A DNA stretch of 64,000 bases, taken from Hymenobacter sp. BT18. Lineage in GTDB: Bacteria > Bacteroidota > Bacteroidia > Cytophagales > Hymenobacteraceae. Position 1 is the stretch's first letter. Each line of letters opens with the position of its first letter. Shown here in pieces: positions 32,328 through 39,956 of this stretch. The position numbers were made by a program, and so were the translations under genes. The stretch spans positions 3,326,001-3,390,000 of the forward strand of contig NZ_CP050954.1 of assembly GCF_012273015.1 (NCBI RefSeq), written 5' to 3'. Under the pieces are notes generated by a model, which was given only the letters and a program-made list of their open reading frames with translations, was not told the origin of the DNA and searched no databases.

Positions 32328-33737
32328 ATGTCCGTTACCACCTTTCATCCCAACGACGACTTCCGCGACTCCATTGCTACGGTGGATGCTGACGGGAAGC
32401 GCGTGTGGCTGTACCCGAAGCAGCCCAGTGGCCCGCTCTACCGCGCCCGTAAGTGGATCAGCTACGGCCTGCTGGCTTTGCTGTTTGCGGGGCCCTGGCT
32501 GCGCTTCCGGGAGCTGCCCCTGCTGATGCTGAACCTGCCCGAGCGGAAGTTCATCATCCTCGGGCAGATCTTCTGGCCCCAGGATTTCTTTATCCTGCTG
32601 ATAGGGGCGCTGACCTTCCTGCTGTTTATCATCCTGTTTACGATAGTCTACGGCCGTATTTTTTGCGGGTGGGTGTGCCCCCAGACCATCTTCCTGGAGT
32701 TTGTGTTCCGGCGTATCGAGTACTGGCTGGAAGGCGATGCGCCCCAGCAGAAAGCCCTGGACCGCGCCGACTGGACCTGGAACAAAATCTGGCGCAAAAC
32801 CAGCAAGCACGCGCTGTTCCTGCTGATTTCGTTTCTGATTGCCAACACCTTCCTGGCTTACATCATTGGCTCGGATGCGCTGGTGAAGATTGTGACCGAT
32901 CCGCTAACCGCGCACCTGGGCGGCCTCACCTCCATGGTGGTGTTCACGGGGGTATTCTACGCGGTGTTTGCCCGGTTTCGGGAGCAGGTGTGCACCATTG
33001 CCTGCCCCTACGGCCGGCTACAAGGTGTGCTCCTGGACAAAGACAGCCTGGTGGTGGCCTACGACTACAAGCGTGGCGAGCCGCGCGAGAAGCTGCGCAA
33101 AAACCAGCAGCGCACCGCCGGCGACTGCATCGACTGCCACCAGTGCGTGCAGGTGTGCCCCACGGGTATCGACATCCGCAATGGCGCCCAGCAGCTGGAG
33201 TGCACCAACTGCACCGCCTGCATTGATGCCTGCAACAACATCATGGCCATGATAGATCTGCCGAAAGGGCTGATCCGCCACGCCTCGGAAAACGACATTG
33301 CCAATGGCACCACGTTCCGGCTGACGGGCCGCATGAAAGTATACTCGGGGGTGCTGGTGGTGTTGCTGAGCGTGCTCACCTTTCTGCTGGTGTCGCGCTC
33401 CAACGTGCAGGCCACGGTGCTGCGCACCCCGGGGCAGCTGTTCCAGAAAACGGAGCGGGGTACCATTTCCAACCTCTACAACATCTCCGTCATCAACAAA
33501 ACCAACCGCCCGTACCCCATCACCCTGCGGGTGCTGGAGCCGGCCGGCGGCACCATTGCGCTGGTGGGCAAAGACGGCCTCACGCTGCCCGCCCAGGGCC
33601 TGACGGAAGGCGTGTTTTTTGCCGAGCTGCCGAAGTCGGCCCTGCACGCTACCAACCAGGAAATTCGCATTGGGGTGTTTAGCGGCGGCCAGCTCATTAC
33701 GGAAACCGATACCAAGTTTCTGGGGCCGCCGCAGTAG
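32328..33737 (+). CDS. ccoG: CcoG/RdxA cytochrome oxidase accessory protein
   Basis: 469 aa. Several membrane helices in the first half, CGWVCPQT in a periplasmic or membrane loop, then CTIACPYG and a ferredoxin-like part with DCIDCHQCVQVCPTG and CTNCTACIDAC, giving two 4Fe-4S cluster motifs. A C-terminal beta domain (from about residue 360) closes the protein. CcoG reduces copper or handles metal for CuB assembly. It follows ccoP by 70 bp. Confidence 0.94.
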   Translation: MSVTTFHPNDDFRDSIATVDADGKRVWLYPKQPSGPLYRARKWISYGLLALLFAGPWLRFRELPLLMLNLPERKFIILGQIFWPQDFFILLIGALTFLLFIILFTIVYGRIFCGWVCPQTIFLEFVFRRIEYWLEGDAPQQKALDRADWTWNKIWRKTSKHALFLLISFLIANTFLAYIIGSDALVKIVTDPLTAHLGGLTSMVVFTGVFYAVFARFREQVCTIACPYGRLQGVLLDKDSLVVAYDYKRGEPREKLRKNQQRTAGDCIDCHQCVQVCPTGIDIRNGAQQLECTNCTACIDACNNIMAMIDLPKGLIRHASENDIANGTTFRLTGRMKVYSGVLVVLLSVLTFLLVSRSNVQATVLRTPGQLFQKTERGTISNLYNISVINKTNRPYPITLRVLEPAGGTIALVGKDGLTLPAQGLTEGVFFAELPKSALHATNQEIRIGVFSGGQLITETDTKFLGPPQ

Positions 33738-33778
33738 CCCGCGCTCTGCCTCCCCAACGATTCTCACCCTTCTTTGCC

Positions 33779-34255
33779 ATGGTTACCCCAGCTCCTCCTA
33801 AACGCACCCTCTGGCCCTACGCCATTATTGCGGCCTTCGTGCTTTTTGCCGGCTACATCGGCTTTATGGTGCAGCAGGCCATGCGCACCACCGTCGACCT
33901 GGTAAGCCCCGACTACTACCAGCAGGAACTGGCCTACCAGCAGCGCATGGAGTCGGTGGCGCGCACGGCGGCCCTGCCCGCGCCGGTGGTCGTCACCCAC
34001 GAGGCCGCAGCTCACCGCCTGAAGCTGGCGCTGCCGGCCGGCCTGAGCGGGCAGGCTATTGAGGGCACGCTGCACTTCTTCCGGCCTTCCGATCAGAAGC
34101 TGGATTTCAAGCTGCCCTTTGCGCCCACTGGCACTCCGGCCCTGCAGGAGCTGAACACCAGCAAGCTGCAGCCCGGTCTCTGGCGCCTGCGGGTTGATTT
34201 CACGGCCGGCAACCAGCAGTATTTCCTGGAAAAAGAGCTTTCTATCAGCGAGTAA
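33779..34255 (+). CDS. ccoH: FixH/CcoH family protein
   Basis: 158 aa with one N-terminal membrane helix (LWPYAIIAAFVLFAGYIGFM) and a periplasmic part containing VDLVSPDYYQQELAYQQRME, the family hallmark, and a C-terminal beta domain. CcoH interacts with the oxidase during assembly. Its place after ccoG supports the call. Confidence 0.9.
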   Translation: MVTPAPPKRTLWPYAIIAAFVLFAGYIGFMVQQAMRTTVDLVSPDYYQQELAYQQRMESVARTAALPAPVVVTHEAAAHRLKLALPAGLSGQAIEGTLHFFRPSDQKLDFKLPFAPTGTPALQELNTSKLQPGLWRLRVDFTAGNQQYFLEKELSISE

Positions 34256-34291
34256 GCGGGCTTACTGCCGTATCCATTCCCTCCTTCACGT

Positions 34292-35047
34292 ATGCTCTGG
34301 GCTGGTTTCTTATTTGGGTTTTTGGGTAGCTTCCACTGCGTGGGCATGTGCGGGGCTATTGCGCTGGCGTTGCCGGGCCAGGGCAACCCCGTGGGCTGGC
34401 GGTACGTGCGGGGACGGGTGCTCTACAACCTGGGCCGCGTCACGACCTACTCGCTGCTGGGCGCCGTGGCCGGTATGGTGGGGCAGGGGTTGCGGCTGGC
34501 TGGCTGGCAGCAGGGACTTTCTATTGCCTCGGGCCTGCTTATTCTGCTGCTGGTGGCCGTGCCGGAACGCTACACCAGCCGGGCATCTATGGCGCTGGGG
34601 CTGAGCCGGGGGCTAGGCGCCGTGAAAAACCAGCTGGTATACTACTTCCAGCAGCCCACGGCCCGGGCCCTCTACACCACCGGCCTGCTCAATGGCCTGC
34701 TGCCCTGCGGCATGGTGTATTTGGCCCTGGCTGGAGCCATCAGCGCCCCGGGGGTGCCAGGCGCCGTGCTCTACATGGCTTTGTTTGGGCTAGGCACCGT
34801 GCCGCTTATGCTGGCTTTGTCCCTGAGCGGGCAGCTGGTGCCGCTGCCGTGGCGTATGCGCCTGCGCCAGGCCGTGCCGGTAATGGCCTTGGGCCTAGCG
34901 GCCCTGTTTATCCTGCGCGGACTAGGGCTGGGTATTCCGTATCTGAGTCCGCAGCTGGGCACGGCCGGGGCAGTAGCGGCGCCCGTAGGCCAGCCCGCCT
35001 CGGTGCACTATTGCCAGAGCGTGCCTCAGGCCACCTCCGCGCGCTAA
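34292..35047 (+). CDS. SafE/UreH-like membrane protein of the cco cluster
   Basis: 251 aa with six predicted helices. The opening FGFLGSFHCVGMCGAIALAL, with H and two C in the first helix, and LNGLLPCGMVYLALAGA in the middle are marks of the sulfite-exporter/DsbD-like family found in most cbb3 clusters of Bacteroidota and often annotated as TauE/SafE. Its likely role is copper or thiol handling for oxidase assembly, not sulfite export; that is inference. It follows ccoH by 36 bp. Confidence 0.85.
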   Translation: MLWAGFLFGFLGSFHCVGMCGAIALALPGQGNPVGWRYVRGRVLYNLGRVTTYSLLGAVAGMVGQGLRLAGWQQGLSIASGLLILLLVAVPERYTSRASMALGLSRGLGAVKNQLVYYFQQPTARALYTTGLLNGLLPCGMVYLALAGAISAPGVPGAVLYMALFGLGTVPLMLALSLSGQLVPLPWRMRLRQAVPVMALGLAALFILRGLGLGIPYLSPQLGTAGAVAAPVGQPASVHYCQSVPQATSAR

Positions 35048-35087
35048 TTGCTTCTCCCGTTTTCCTTTTCCTTACCTCTTTCTCCCG

Positions 35088-36008
35088 ATGCAGACCCTCC
35101 TCGTGCCCATTGACTTTACTGCCGCCGCCGAAAACGCGCTGGGGTATGCCAACAAACTGGCGCTACGCCTGCCCGCCGAAATTGTGCTGGTGCATAGCTG
35201 CCCGCCGGGTACCGGGGCCGAGGGGCGGGCGGCGCTGCTGCGGCAGCTGCAGGCGTTGGCCGAGCGGCTGCGCTACCAGCAGCTAACCCGGCAGAGCGGC
35301 CGGCGCATCACCTATCACTATCATTTGCTGGCTGAGCCCCTGGCCCAGGGCCTGGAAGTGCTGGTGAATGGTTACTGCGCGAGCCTGGTGGTGCTGGGCC
35401 TCACGCTCATGGACTGCGCCACGGCCACGGCTGAAGGCACCACGCCCATGCTGCTGCCGGAACACGTGAGCTGCCCGGTGCTGGTGGTGCCGCCCGGCCG
35501 CCACGAGCTGCCCAGTCGCGTGGTGGTGTCGGGAGATTTTACGCACCTCGATGCGCGCCGCCTGCCTTTCCTGACCCAGCTCACGCGCCCGGCCGGGGCC
35601 CACTTCGACCTGGTACAGTTCTACGCGCCTACCCACGTGGGCTTAGCGCCCCTTAAAAAGGCGTTGATGGAAGCCCGGGCCCACCTGCCCGAGGCTACCG
35701 GGCACTTGCTGCCGGAGGAAGACGCCCTGGAAGGCCTCAGCGACTTCTGCGCCCAGCAGGCGGCTCAGCTGCTGGTGCTGGCTACTGCCGATGGCTGCCT
35801 GGTGCGCCGCTTTTTTCACCCGCACTACACCAAAACCAACGCCTACCATCTGCGCATTCCGCTGGTGCTGCTGCCCACCAGCCAGCTGCCCACCGAGTCC
35901 TGCTGCGCCCAGTGCCACCTGCGGCAGGCGGCCGAGAACCGGCGGCTGGCCCAGGCTATGCCCCTTATGCCAGCGGTGGGGCGCTTCATCCCGGTTACGG
36001 CCGGCTAA
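35088..36008 (+). CDS. Universal stress protein, tandem domains
   Basis: 306 aa with two Usp-type domains: the first begins QTLLVPIDFTAAAENALGYA and closes with VSCPVLVVPPG; the second covers about 145-280, ending IPLVLLPTS. The ATP-binding G-x2-G-x9-G motif is poor, so it may not bind nucleotide. A CCAQCHLRQ segment near the end holds three cysteines and a CxxCH look-alike, but there is no signal peptide, so haem attachment is unlikely. It lies between the oxidase genes and hemF in one direction. Confidence 0.85.
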   Translation: MQTLLVPIDFTAAAENALGYANKLALRLPAEIVLVHSCPPGTGAEGRAALLRQLQALAERLRYQQLTRQSGRRITYHYHLLAEPLAQGLEVLVNGYCASLVVLGLTLMDCATATAEGTTPMLLPEHVSCPVLVVPPGRHELPSRVVVSGDFTHLDARRLPFLTQLTRPAGAHFDLVQFYAPTHVGLAPLKKALMEARAHLPEATGHLLPEEDALEGLSDFCAQQAAQLLVLATADGCLVRRFFHPHYTKTNAYHLRIPLVLLPTSQLPTESCCAQCHLRQAAENRRLAQAMPLMPAVGRFIPVTAG

Positions 36009-36034
36009 TCCTGCCGCCTTTTACGTTTTCTTGT

Positions 36035-36964
36035 ATGATACTTGACAATCAAACAATGGTCGCGCCGCCCGCCGTGCGGGCTACGGTAGCGGAGTGGATG
36101 CGCTGGTTTCAGGACTGGCTCTGTGAGCAGCTGGCAGCGGCCGACGGCGGCGCCGCGTTTCGGGAGGATACCTGGGTGCATGCGGGTGGGGGCGGAGGCC
36201 GCACGCGCGTCATCAGCAACGGGGCCGTGCTGGAAAAAGGCGGGGTGAACTACTCGGCCGTGTGGGGCGAAATGAGCGAAGCGGCGGCCCGCACCCTGCT
36301 CATGCCCGACCCCAGCTACTTTGCCACGGGCGTGTCGGTGGTGCAGCACCCGGGCAGCCCGCACGCGCCCATTTCGCACATGAACGTGCGCTACTTCGAG
36401 GCCGGCAACGGGGAAGCCTGGTTTGGCGGCGGGCTGGATTTGACGCCCATCTACGTGGATGAAACCCAGGCCCGTTGGTTTCACCAGCAAATCAAGCAGG
36501 TCTGCGACCAGCATAACCCGGCCTACTACCCGCGCTTCAAGCAGTGGGCCGATGAGTACTTCTACTTGCCCCACCGCCAGGAAACCCGCGGCATCGGCGG
36601 CATCTTCTTCGACCGGCTGACGGTGGGCCAGGATGGCACGTTTGAGGAGCTGTTCGCCTTCGTGCAGGCCGTAGGCGAGGTGTATGGGCGTACGTATTCT
36701 ACCCTTATGCGCCAGAATGCCGGCCTTCCTCACACCGAGCGGCAGAAGCAGTGGCAGTTGGTGCGCCGGGGCCGCTACGCCGAGTTCAACTTGGCCATCG
36801 ACCGGGGCACGAAGTTTGGCCTGGAAACCGGCGGCCGCACCGAAAGCATCCTGATGAGCCTGCCGCCCCAGTGTGAGTGGCACTACAACTTTCCCATCGA
36901 GCCCGGCTCCCCCGAAGAAGCTACCCAGCATTGGCTGCGCCCTGGCATCGACTGGCTGAGCTAA
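36035..36964 (+). CDS. hemF: Oxygen-dependent coproporphyrinogen III oxidase
   Basis: 309 aa from the ATG at 36035. Family blocks are all present: EKGGVNYSAVWG, HMNVRYFE, AWFGGGLDLTP, then RRGRYAEFNLAIDRGTKFGL and GGRTESILMSLPP. It converts coproporphyrinogen III to protoporphyrinogen IX with O2. It lies 26 bp after the stress-protein gene and probably shares its transcript, giving haem for the oxidase and globin. HemF needs oxygen, so it serves micro-oxic and not anoxic growth. Confidence 0.96.
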   Translation: MILDNQTMVAPPAVRATVAEWMRWFQDWLCEQLAAADGGAAFREDTWVHAGGGGGRTRVISNGAVLEKGGVNYSAVWGEMSEAAARTLLMPDPSYFATGVSVVQHPGSPHAPISHMNVRYFEAGNGEAWFGGGLDLTPIYVDETQARWFHQQIKQVCDQHNPAYYPRFKQWADEYFYLPHRQETRGIGGIFFDRLTVGQDGTFEELFAFVQAVGEVYGRTYSTLMRQNAGLPHTERQKQWQLVRRGRYAEFNLAIDRGTKFGLETGGRTESILMSLPPQCEWHYNFPIEPGSPEEATQHWLRPGIDWLS

Positions 36965-36980
36965 GGGCGGGTTTGGGAAG

Positions 36981-37010
36981 TATGCTGCTTTGGCTGCGCT
37001 TAGCATGACG
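36981..37010 (+). repeat. REP-like fragment
   Basis: TATGCTGCTTTGGCTGCGCT followed by TAGCATGACG resembles one arm of the element at 4986-5076 (CATGCTGAGC ... GCTCAGCATGACG). Degenerate, with a short inverted end. Confidence 0.5.
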
Positions 37011-37055
37011 TAACGAGTGTTTGGCGCAATCTTCAACCACGCTTCAAAGACCAGT

Positions 37056-37102
37056 ATTTCCCGCTGCTAGCGTACCATTACGGTATACCAGCAGCGGGAA
37101 AT
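37056..37102. terminator. Bidirectional terminator between hemF and ackA
   Basis: ATTTCCCGCTGCT (37056-37068) and AGCAGCGGGAAAT (37090-37102) are perfect complements, with a nested TACC/GGTA. It lies between the convergent genes. Confidence 0.85.
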
Positions 37103-37115
37103 TCGTGCTTCTGGC

Positions 37116-38324
37116 TTAAGCCAGCAACTGCGCGCACTGCCGCGCAATTTCCAGCTCCTCATTGGTCGGCACCACCAGAATCTTCGCCCGGGAGGAAGGC
37201 AGGCTGATTTCCCGCAGGCCAGGGATGCGCTGCTGATTGGCTGCCTCATCCAACTCCAGCCCAAAGAAGCCCATGTCCTGGCACGCGAGGCGGCGCACCA
37301 AGGCGTCGTTTTCGCCCACACCGGCCGTGAAGACTACCGCATCCAGTCCGCCCAGCACGGCCACGTAGGCCCCAATGTACTGGCGGATGCGGTAGGCGTA
37401 GAGGTCGTAGGCCAGTTGGGCGCGGGCGTCGCCAGCCGCCAAGGCCGCCCCGATGTCGCGCATGTCGCTGCTACCCGTGAGGCCCAGCATCCCGCTTTCC
37501 TTGTTCAGCAGGGTGCTCACCTGCTCGGGAGAGTAGCCCAGCGGCCCCAGCAAATGCAGCAGCACGGAAGGGTCCAGGTCGCCGGTGCGGGTGCCCATCA
37601 CCAGGCCGGCCAGGGGGCCAAAGCCCATGCTGGTATCCAGGGAAAGGCCCCCGCGCACGGCCGCTACGCTGCAGCCGTTGCCCAGGTGTACCGTAATCAG
37701 GCGGGCATCGGGGAGGCCCAGGTACGCTGTGGCCTGGGCGGCTACGTACTGGTGGCTGGTGCCGTGGAAGCCGTATTTGCGGATGCGCTGCTCGGTGTAC
37801 AACGCCTCGGGCAGAGCGTAGCGGAAGGCGTACTCGGGCAGGGTCTGGTGAAAAGCCGTGTCGAACACCGCCACCTGCCGGGCCTGCGGAAACAGCTGCT
37901 CCGCCACGTCGATGCCCAGCAGGTTGGCCGGGTTGTGCAGGGGGGCCAGGGCAAACAGCCGCCGGATTTCGGTTTTCACTGCTTGCGTAATCAAAGTAGT
38001 AGCCGCAAATGCCTCCCCGCCGTGCACCACCCGGTGGCCCACCACGGCAATGTCAGCCGGGTCCTGAATCACGCCATTGGGGGCGGCCGTGAGCAGGCGC
38101 ACAACTTCTCGCAAACCGGCCTCGTGGTTGGGTAGGGGCAGGGTGAGGCGCTGCTCAGTGGCCGGCATCTCCGGAGCATCCAGCGCAAAGACTTTGTGGG
38201 TGATGGTGGCTTGGTCCGCGCCGATGCGCTCTACCAGCCCGCTGCACACGGGCCGCTCCTGGGGCCAGCGAAACAGCTGGTACTTGATGGAAGAGCTGCC
38301 GGAGTTGATGACGAAGATGTGCAT
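37116..38324 (-). CDS. ackA: Acetate kinase
   Basis: 402 aa, family length. Start FVINSGSSSIKYQLF holds the phosphate-binding Asn and Ser; VFDTAFHQTLPEYAFRYALP, GFHGTSHQYVA, HLGNGCSVAAVRGG and DTSMGFGPLAGLVMGTRTGD are all intact, as is FTAGVGENDALVRR near the end. It makes ATP and acetate from acetyl phosphate. Its partner pta lies 1.6 kb away on the same strand, separated by a MarR/SRPBCC pair. No TGA-N6-TCA box pair is visible upstream. Confidence 0.96.
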   Translation of the reverse strand: MHIFVINSGSSSIKYQLFRWPQERPVCSGLVERIGADQATITHKVFALDAPEMPATEQRLTLPLPNHEAGLREVVRLLTAAPNGVIQDPADIAVVGHRVVHGGEAFAATTLITQAVKTEIRRLFALAPLHNPANLLGIDVAEQLFPQARQVAVFDTAFHQTLPEYAFRYALPEALYTEQRIRKYGFHGTSHQYVAAQATAYLGLPDARLITVHLGNGCSVAAVRGGLSLDTSMGFGPLAGLVMGTRTGDLDPSVLLHLLGPLGYSPEQVSTLLNKESGMLGLTGSSDMRDIGAALAAGDARAQLAYDLYAYRIRQYIGAYVAVLGGLDAVVFTAGVGENDALVRRLACQDMGFFGLELDEAANQQRIPGLREISLPSSRAKILVVPTNEELEIARQCAQLLA

Positions 38325-38887
38325 GTAGATCCTGAGGAGGGTTGTACCGGGTTTGGCAAGTTTCTATGGTTAGTTAGTTGCCATAAGCAGCAAAAACAAA
38401 GTAACGCTGGTCGGCTACCAGTATCTGCTTCCGAAAGCTTGCTTCTGCAGCACTGATTTCAGACGCCGGCAAAACTAGCAGAGAAAGTAGGCTGTGTGCG
38501 AAGCTTGTATCAACTGACTGCGTGTACTTGCCCTGCGGTAAGCTCGTTGTCATAGTGTCTGAAATGGCTCCTGATGGGATTAAAAAGTACAAGAGGTTAA
38601 TCCATAGTTACTGCTCGTCTTCCTAAGGAAGACAGAGCCGCGAAGTGACCTATGTAGTCGGTATATAAGTTGGTATACTCAGTATGAGCTGTATGAAATA
38701 CGATGTCTAGCCTATAGAAGGCCATTCATGGCAGAAAGCGTTAAGTAGACATTGTTTCTAAAAAAGCTTACGGTGTAATTGATTAATAACAAATAAGTTG
38801 CGTGCTATTTATAAGCGTTATGCTGCGCGGCAATGTCCTGGCCGTGTGGTTAAGCAGTAACTCAGAGCGAAAAAGTCATAGTTGATG
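38325..38887. other. AT-rich gap between ackA and the SRPBCC gene; one doubtful small ORF
   Basis: About 560 bp without a secure gene. A minus-strand frame of 72 codons (38374-38592, starting MYFLIPSGAISDTM) is possible but has no family or promoter and I give it little weight. GTCTTCC-TAA-GGAAGAC at 38617-38633 is a perfect short palindrome. The composition is much more AT-rich than the flanking genes. Confidence 0.5.
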
Positions 38888-38934
38888 TTTGATATGATAT
38901 GTATACATATTATATTTGTACATATCATATCAAA
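38888..38934. promoter_or_regulatory. Operator and promoter of the SRPBCC-marR operon
   Basis: Left arm TTTGATATGATATGTA (38888-38903) and right arm TACATATCATATCAAA (38919-38934) are perfect 16-base inverted repeats. The 15-bp spacer contains the -7 element TATATTTG (38911-38918). A second palindrome ATATGTATACATAT (38897-38910) overlaps the left arm. A protein bound here would cover the promoter, as MarR autorepressors do. Confidence 0.8.
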
Positions 38935-38938
38935 AACT

Positions 38939-39358
38939 ATGTGGACTAAGTCGCACTCAATCGTCACCACTGCCGTGACCAAAGAACAAATGTGGAAGCT
39001 CTTTGCTGATGTCAACAACTGGCACCAGTGGGACGAAGGCATCGAATTTGCCCGACTGGAAGGCCGATTCGAAAAGGGCAGCCACTTTACTTTAAAGCCC
39101 AAAGGTGGCCCTAAAGTGAAAGTGAAATTGTTGGAAACGGAGGTTAACCAACATTTCCTCGACGTGACCAGCTTCCCACTGGCTAAGATGTACGACAAGC
39201 ACACGTTTGAAGAAACGCCCGAGGGCCTGCGCATCACCAACACCTTATCGGTTCAGGGGCCTTTGTCCTTTCTATGGATTAAGCTTGTTGCGCAGACTAT
39301 TGTGGACGCATTGCCAACTGATATGCAGAAGCAGATTGAAACCGCCAGCGCGCTGTAA
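38939..39358 (+). CDS. SRPBCC-family (START-like) protein
   Basis: 139 aa from the ATG at 38939; the frame is open upstream through the operator, which rules out the longer start. It has the helix-grip opening IVTTAVTKEQMWKLFADVNN with WHQWDEGIEFARLEGRF, the usual W-x-x-W of Polyketide_cyc2/SRPBCC proteins, and a C-terminal helix. These bind hydrophobic ligands. Coupled to the marR gene (18 bp apart). Base use is AT-richer than neighbours. Confidence 0.85.
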   Translation: MWTKSHSIVTTAVTKEQMWKLFADVNNWHQWDEGIEFARLEGRFEKGSHFTLKPKGGPKVKVKLLETEVNQHFLDVTSFPLAKMYDKHTFEETPEGLRITNTLSVQGPLSFLWIKLVAQTIVDALPTDMQKQIETASAL

Positions 39359-39376
39359 GGGCTTTAATCAGTCGAT

Positions 39377-39838
39377 ATGAAAAAAGTAGCTAACGACTTC
39401 AGCGTAAACGCGGCCGAGGAAAGCTCCGGCTTTCTGCTTTGGCAGGTGACCACCCTTTGGCAGCGAGGCATCAAGAAGGCACTGGATGGTATTGACTTAA
39501 CCCACCCGCAATTCGTCATACTGGCCAGTTTGCTGTGGTTGTCGAAGCAGAAAGACAGCATTACCCAGATTGATTTATCGGTGCACAGCAAAATCGACCC
39601 GATGACGACCTCCACCATTATCCGGACGCTACAGCGGAAACAGCTAGTCAACCGGCAGGAGCATCACTCCGACACGCGCGCCAAGACCATAACCCTCACG
39701 CCAGAAGGAGCAGCAGCAACCAAGCGCGCCGTGGGACTAATCGAGCAGTTCGATGCGGATTTCTTTGCCGCTCTGGAGACAAAGAAATCCAGCTTCAACC
39801 AAGAGCTGTTGACTCTGCTGAAAGCCCACGCGAAGTAA
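39377..39838 (+). CDS. MarR-family transcriptional regulator
   Basis: 153 aa. Helical dimerisation part, then the winged helix: ITQIDLSVHSKIDPMTTSTI followed by IRTLQRKQLVNRQEHHSDTR and the wing AKTITLTPEG. It is the second gene after the large operator, so it most likely represses its own operon and releases on binding a small ligand, possibly one also bound by the SRPBCC protein. The ligand is unknown. Confidence 0.9.
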   Translation: MKKVANDFSVNAAEESSGFLLWQVTTLWQRGIKKALDGIDLTHPQFVILASLLWLSKQKDSITQIDLSVHSKIDPMTTSTIIRTLQRKQLVNRQEHHSDTRAKTITLTPEGAAATKRAVGLIEQFDADFFAALETKKSSFNQELLTLLKAHAK

Positions 39839-39914
39839 GCGCGGGCCGAAAATCCCATCATATTGCTGCGCGGGTTATTGAAATTTGCTGCTTCGTAGGG
39901 TTTGCCACACTAGT

Positions 39915-39945
39915 GAGATGGTTCGGCTCCGCTCAGCATGGCGTT
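39915..39945 (+). repeat. REP-like single arm
   Basis: GAGATGGTTCGGCTCCGCTC followed by AGCATGGCGTTCT matches the right arm at 5050-5080 (GAGATGCTTCG...GCTCAGCATGACGTTCT) at most positions. It lies after the marR gene and before the pta stop. Confidence 0.6.
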
Positions 39946-39956
39946 CTAACGTCTTT

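Noticed and set aside
35900..35960. A c-type haem site (CAQCH) in the stress protein at 35088
   Set aside because: The protein has no signal peptide and Usp domains are cytoplasmic, so haem attachment is not expected.
38325..38500. A TGA-N6-TCA box pair upstream of ackA
   Set aside because: A CAAAG sequence is present near 38397 but no boxes occur at the expected distance.
38374..38592. A 72-codon minus-strand gene between ackA and the SRPBCC gene
   Set aside because: No promoter, family or neighbour supports it; kept only as a doubtful frame in an AT-rich gap.
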